Assembly (NCBI GenBank): GCA_944321705.1
Contig: CALUMG010000003.1
Coordinates: 1 to 64,000 of the forward strand
DNA from: an uncultured Muribaculaceae bacterium
GTDB lineage: Bacteria; Bacteroidota; Bacteroidia; Bacteroidales; Muribaculaceae
Length of the DNA stretch: 64,000 bases
Reading direction: 5' to 3'
The notes under the pieces are model-generated. The model was not told where the DNA came from and made no database searches. It saw only the letters and a list, made by a program, of their open reading frames with translations. Positions 63,103 through 64,000 of this stretch are shown here, in pieces (positions within the stretch are counted from its first letter, which is position 1; each line of letters opens with the position of its first letter). The position numbers were made by a program, and so were the translations under genes.

Positions 63103-64000
63103 TTACATCATTTTTTCCGAAATTTCATAGTGATTGCGACCCGGAGCATGGCGGCACACTATCTCTCCGACAAACCCGGCAAGGAACAATTGCGTTCCAA
63201 GTATCATCGCAGTCAACGATAAATAAAAATACGGAGAATCGGTGACAAGTATATAATCACCACCCGAATACATGTTGTAGAGTTTCAATGCACCCACCAC
63301 GATTACCGACACAAAACCGATAAAAAACATTATGCTACCGAGCAGGCCGAAAAAGTGCATCGGTTTTACTCCAAACTTGGCAAGGAACCACAACGTAATC
63401 AAGTCGAGATAACCATTCACAAAGCGGCTCAATCCGAATTTGGATTTCCCGTATTTACGAGCTTGATGATGCACCACCTTCTCTCCGATTTTCGCAAATC
63501 CCGCATTTTTTGCAAGATACGGAATGTAACGGTGCATGTCGCCATACACCTCGATGTGCTTGGTCACGATATTCTTGTAGGCTTTCAATCCGCAATTGAA
63601 ATCATGCAAGTTTTTTATGCCGCTCACACGCCTCGCCGTCGCATTGAACAATTTTGTCGGAATCGTCTTGCTCAAAGGGTCATAACGTTTCTTTTTCCAA
63701 CCCGAAACGAGGTCATACCCTTCTTTCATTATCATGTCATACAAGGCCGGTATCTCATCGGGACTATCTTGCAAATCGGCATCCATGGTTATAACCACAT
63801 CGCCTTCGGCCTTGCCAAATCCGGTATTCAAAGCCGGAGACTTGCCATAATTGCGTCTGAAACAAATACCTTTCACGGCAGGATTCTTTTCACGCAACTT
63901 TTTTATTACTTCCCACGAATTGTCGGTTGAGCCATCGTTGACAAAAATCACTTCATACGAGAACCCATGTTCCTTCATCACTCTTTCTATCCAAGCCTCA
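63103..64000 (-). CDS. Glycosyltransferase family 2 with two C-terminal membrane helices (5' end outside window)
   Basis: The frame is open to the right edge. It has the GT2 nucleotide site VIFVNDGSTDNSWEV, the metal-binding DXD as MDADLQDSPDE, and the acceptor region DFNCGLKAY. Two membrane helices follow (about 215-240 and 255-280 of the visible part). This is the GtrB/DPM1-like layout that loads a sugar onto a polyprenyl phosphate at the inner membrane. In this organism uppS at 36997 supplies the C55 lipid. The sugar is unknown. Confidence 0.9.
   Translation of the reverse strand, partial: EAWIERVMKEHGFSYEVIFVNDGSTDNSWEVIKKLREKNPAVKGICFRRNYGKSPALNTGFGKAEGDVVITMDADLQDSPDEIPALYDMIMKEGYDLVSGWKKKRYDPLSKTIPTKLFNATARRVSGIKNLHDFNCGLKAYKNIVTKHIEVYGDMHRYIPYLAKNAGFAKIGEKVVHHQARKYGKSKFGLSRFVNGYLDLITLWFLAKFGVKPMHFFGLLGSIMFFIGFVSVIVVGALKLYNMYSGGDYILVTDSPYFYLSLTAMILGTQLFLAGFVGEIVCRHAPGRNHYEISEKMM

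Overview
The window is 64 kb of chromosome from a Bacteroidota bacterium, most likely order Bacteroidales. A gut Muribaculaceae-like lineage fits, but that family-level call is inference. Three things support the order: promoters of the form TTTG-N19/20-TAnnTTTG with A-rich, Shine-Dalgarno-poor leaders; Bacteroidales-typical families (DUF4270, DUF6089-, DUF6242-, DUF6048- and DUF6452-like proteins, the UppS-BamA-Skp-Skp order, spermidine synthesis through NspC); and a type IX secretion (T9SS) C-terminal sorting domain. Most of the window is core genome with few mobile parts.

Layout. 1-870: the end of an ABC exporter gene. 1161-4679: a pcrA-nspC pair. 4696-8176: an AT-rich type II restriction-modification (R-M) island with two different m5C methyltransferases around one DUF3883/PD-(D/E)xK-type protein. 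8284-13063: a CPBP membrane protease, a flavodiiron protein, a WG-repeat/zinc-finger lipoprotein, two identical tRNA-Pro genes and tdk. 13158-22950, minus strand: zinc-ribbon protein, NIF3, aspS, a MITE-like repeat, guaA, yidC, pyrG. 23153-25515, minus: queF-queC-queD-queE, then tRNA-Thr(CGT). 25563-32890, minus: DUF4270 lipoprotein, a one-domain glycogen-synthase-like protein, a CapA-type phosphoesterase, folD, ffh, panD, panC. 33102-38445, minus: the outer-membrane biogenesis group skp, skp, bamA, uppS and a DUF6089-like barrel. 38528-41334, minus: DUF6242-like lipoprotein and ribD. 41504-45790, plus: prmC, an MFS pump, a DUF6048-like protein and a short-chain dehydrogenase.

45791-53885 is the least ordinary stretch. 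It holds a 51-codon small ORF behind a structured leader, a full-length phage-type large terminase, pyrE with a START-like partner, an intact 825-residue protein that resembles a phage structural protein, and a DEDDh exonuclease. Two long AT-rich gaps flank pyrE. They contain two consensus promoters on the minus strand that serve no ORF; one of them is followed by an intrinsic terminator and so predicts an approximately 86-nt small RNA. After this come a secreted GH3 glycosidase and a 1411-residue T9SS-sorted adhesin-like protein (53949-60640). The window ends with comF, recX, a DUF6452-like lipoprotein, a nitroreductase and a truncated GT2 gene on the minus strand.

Main points to follow up: the phage-derived pair split around pyrE; the predicted sRNA; the two-methyltransferase R-M island, which predicts an asymmetric target; the MITE-like element; a duplicated promoter; and a perfect 34-bp palindrome after pyrE. 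All calls come from reading the sequence. No database search was run.
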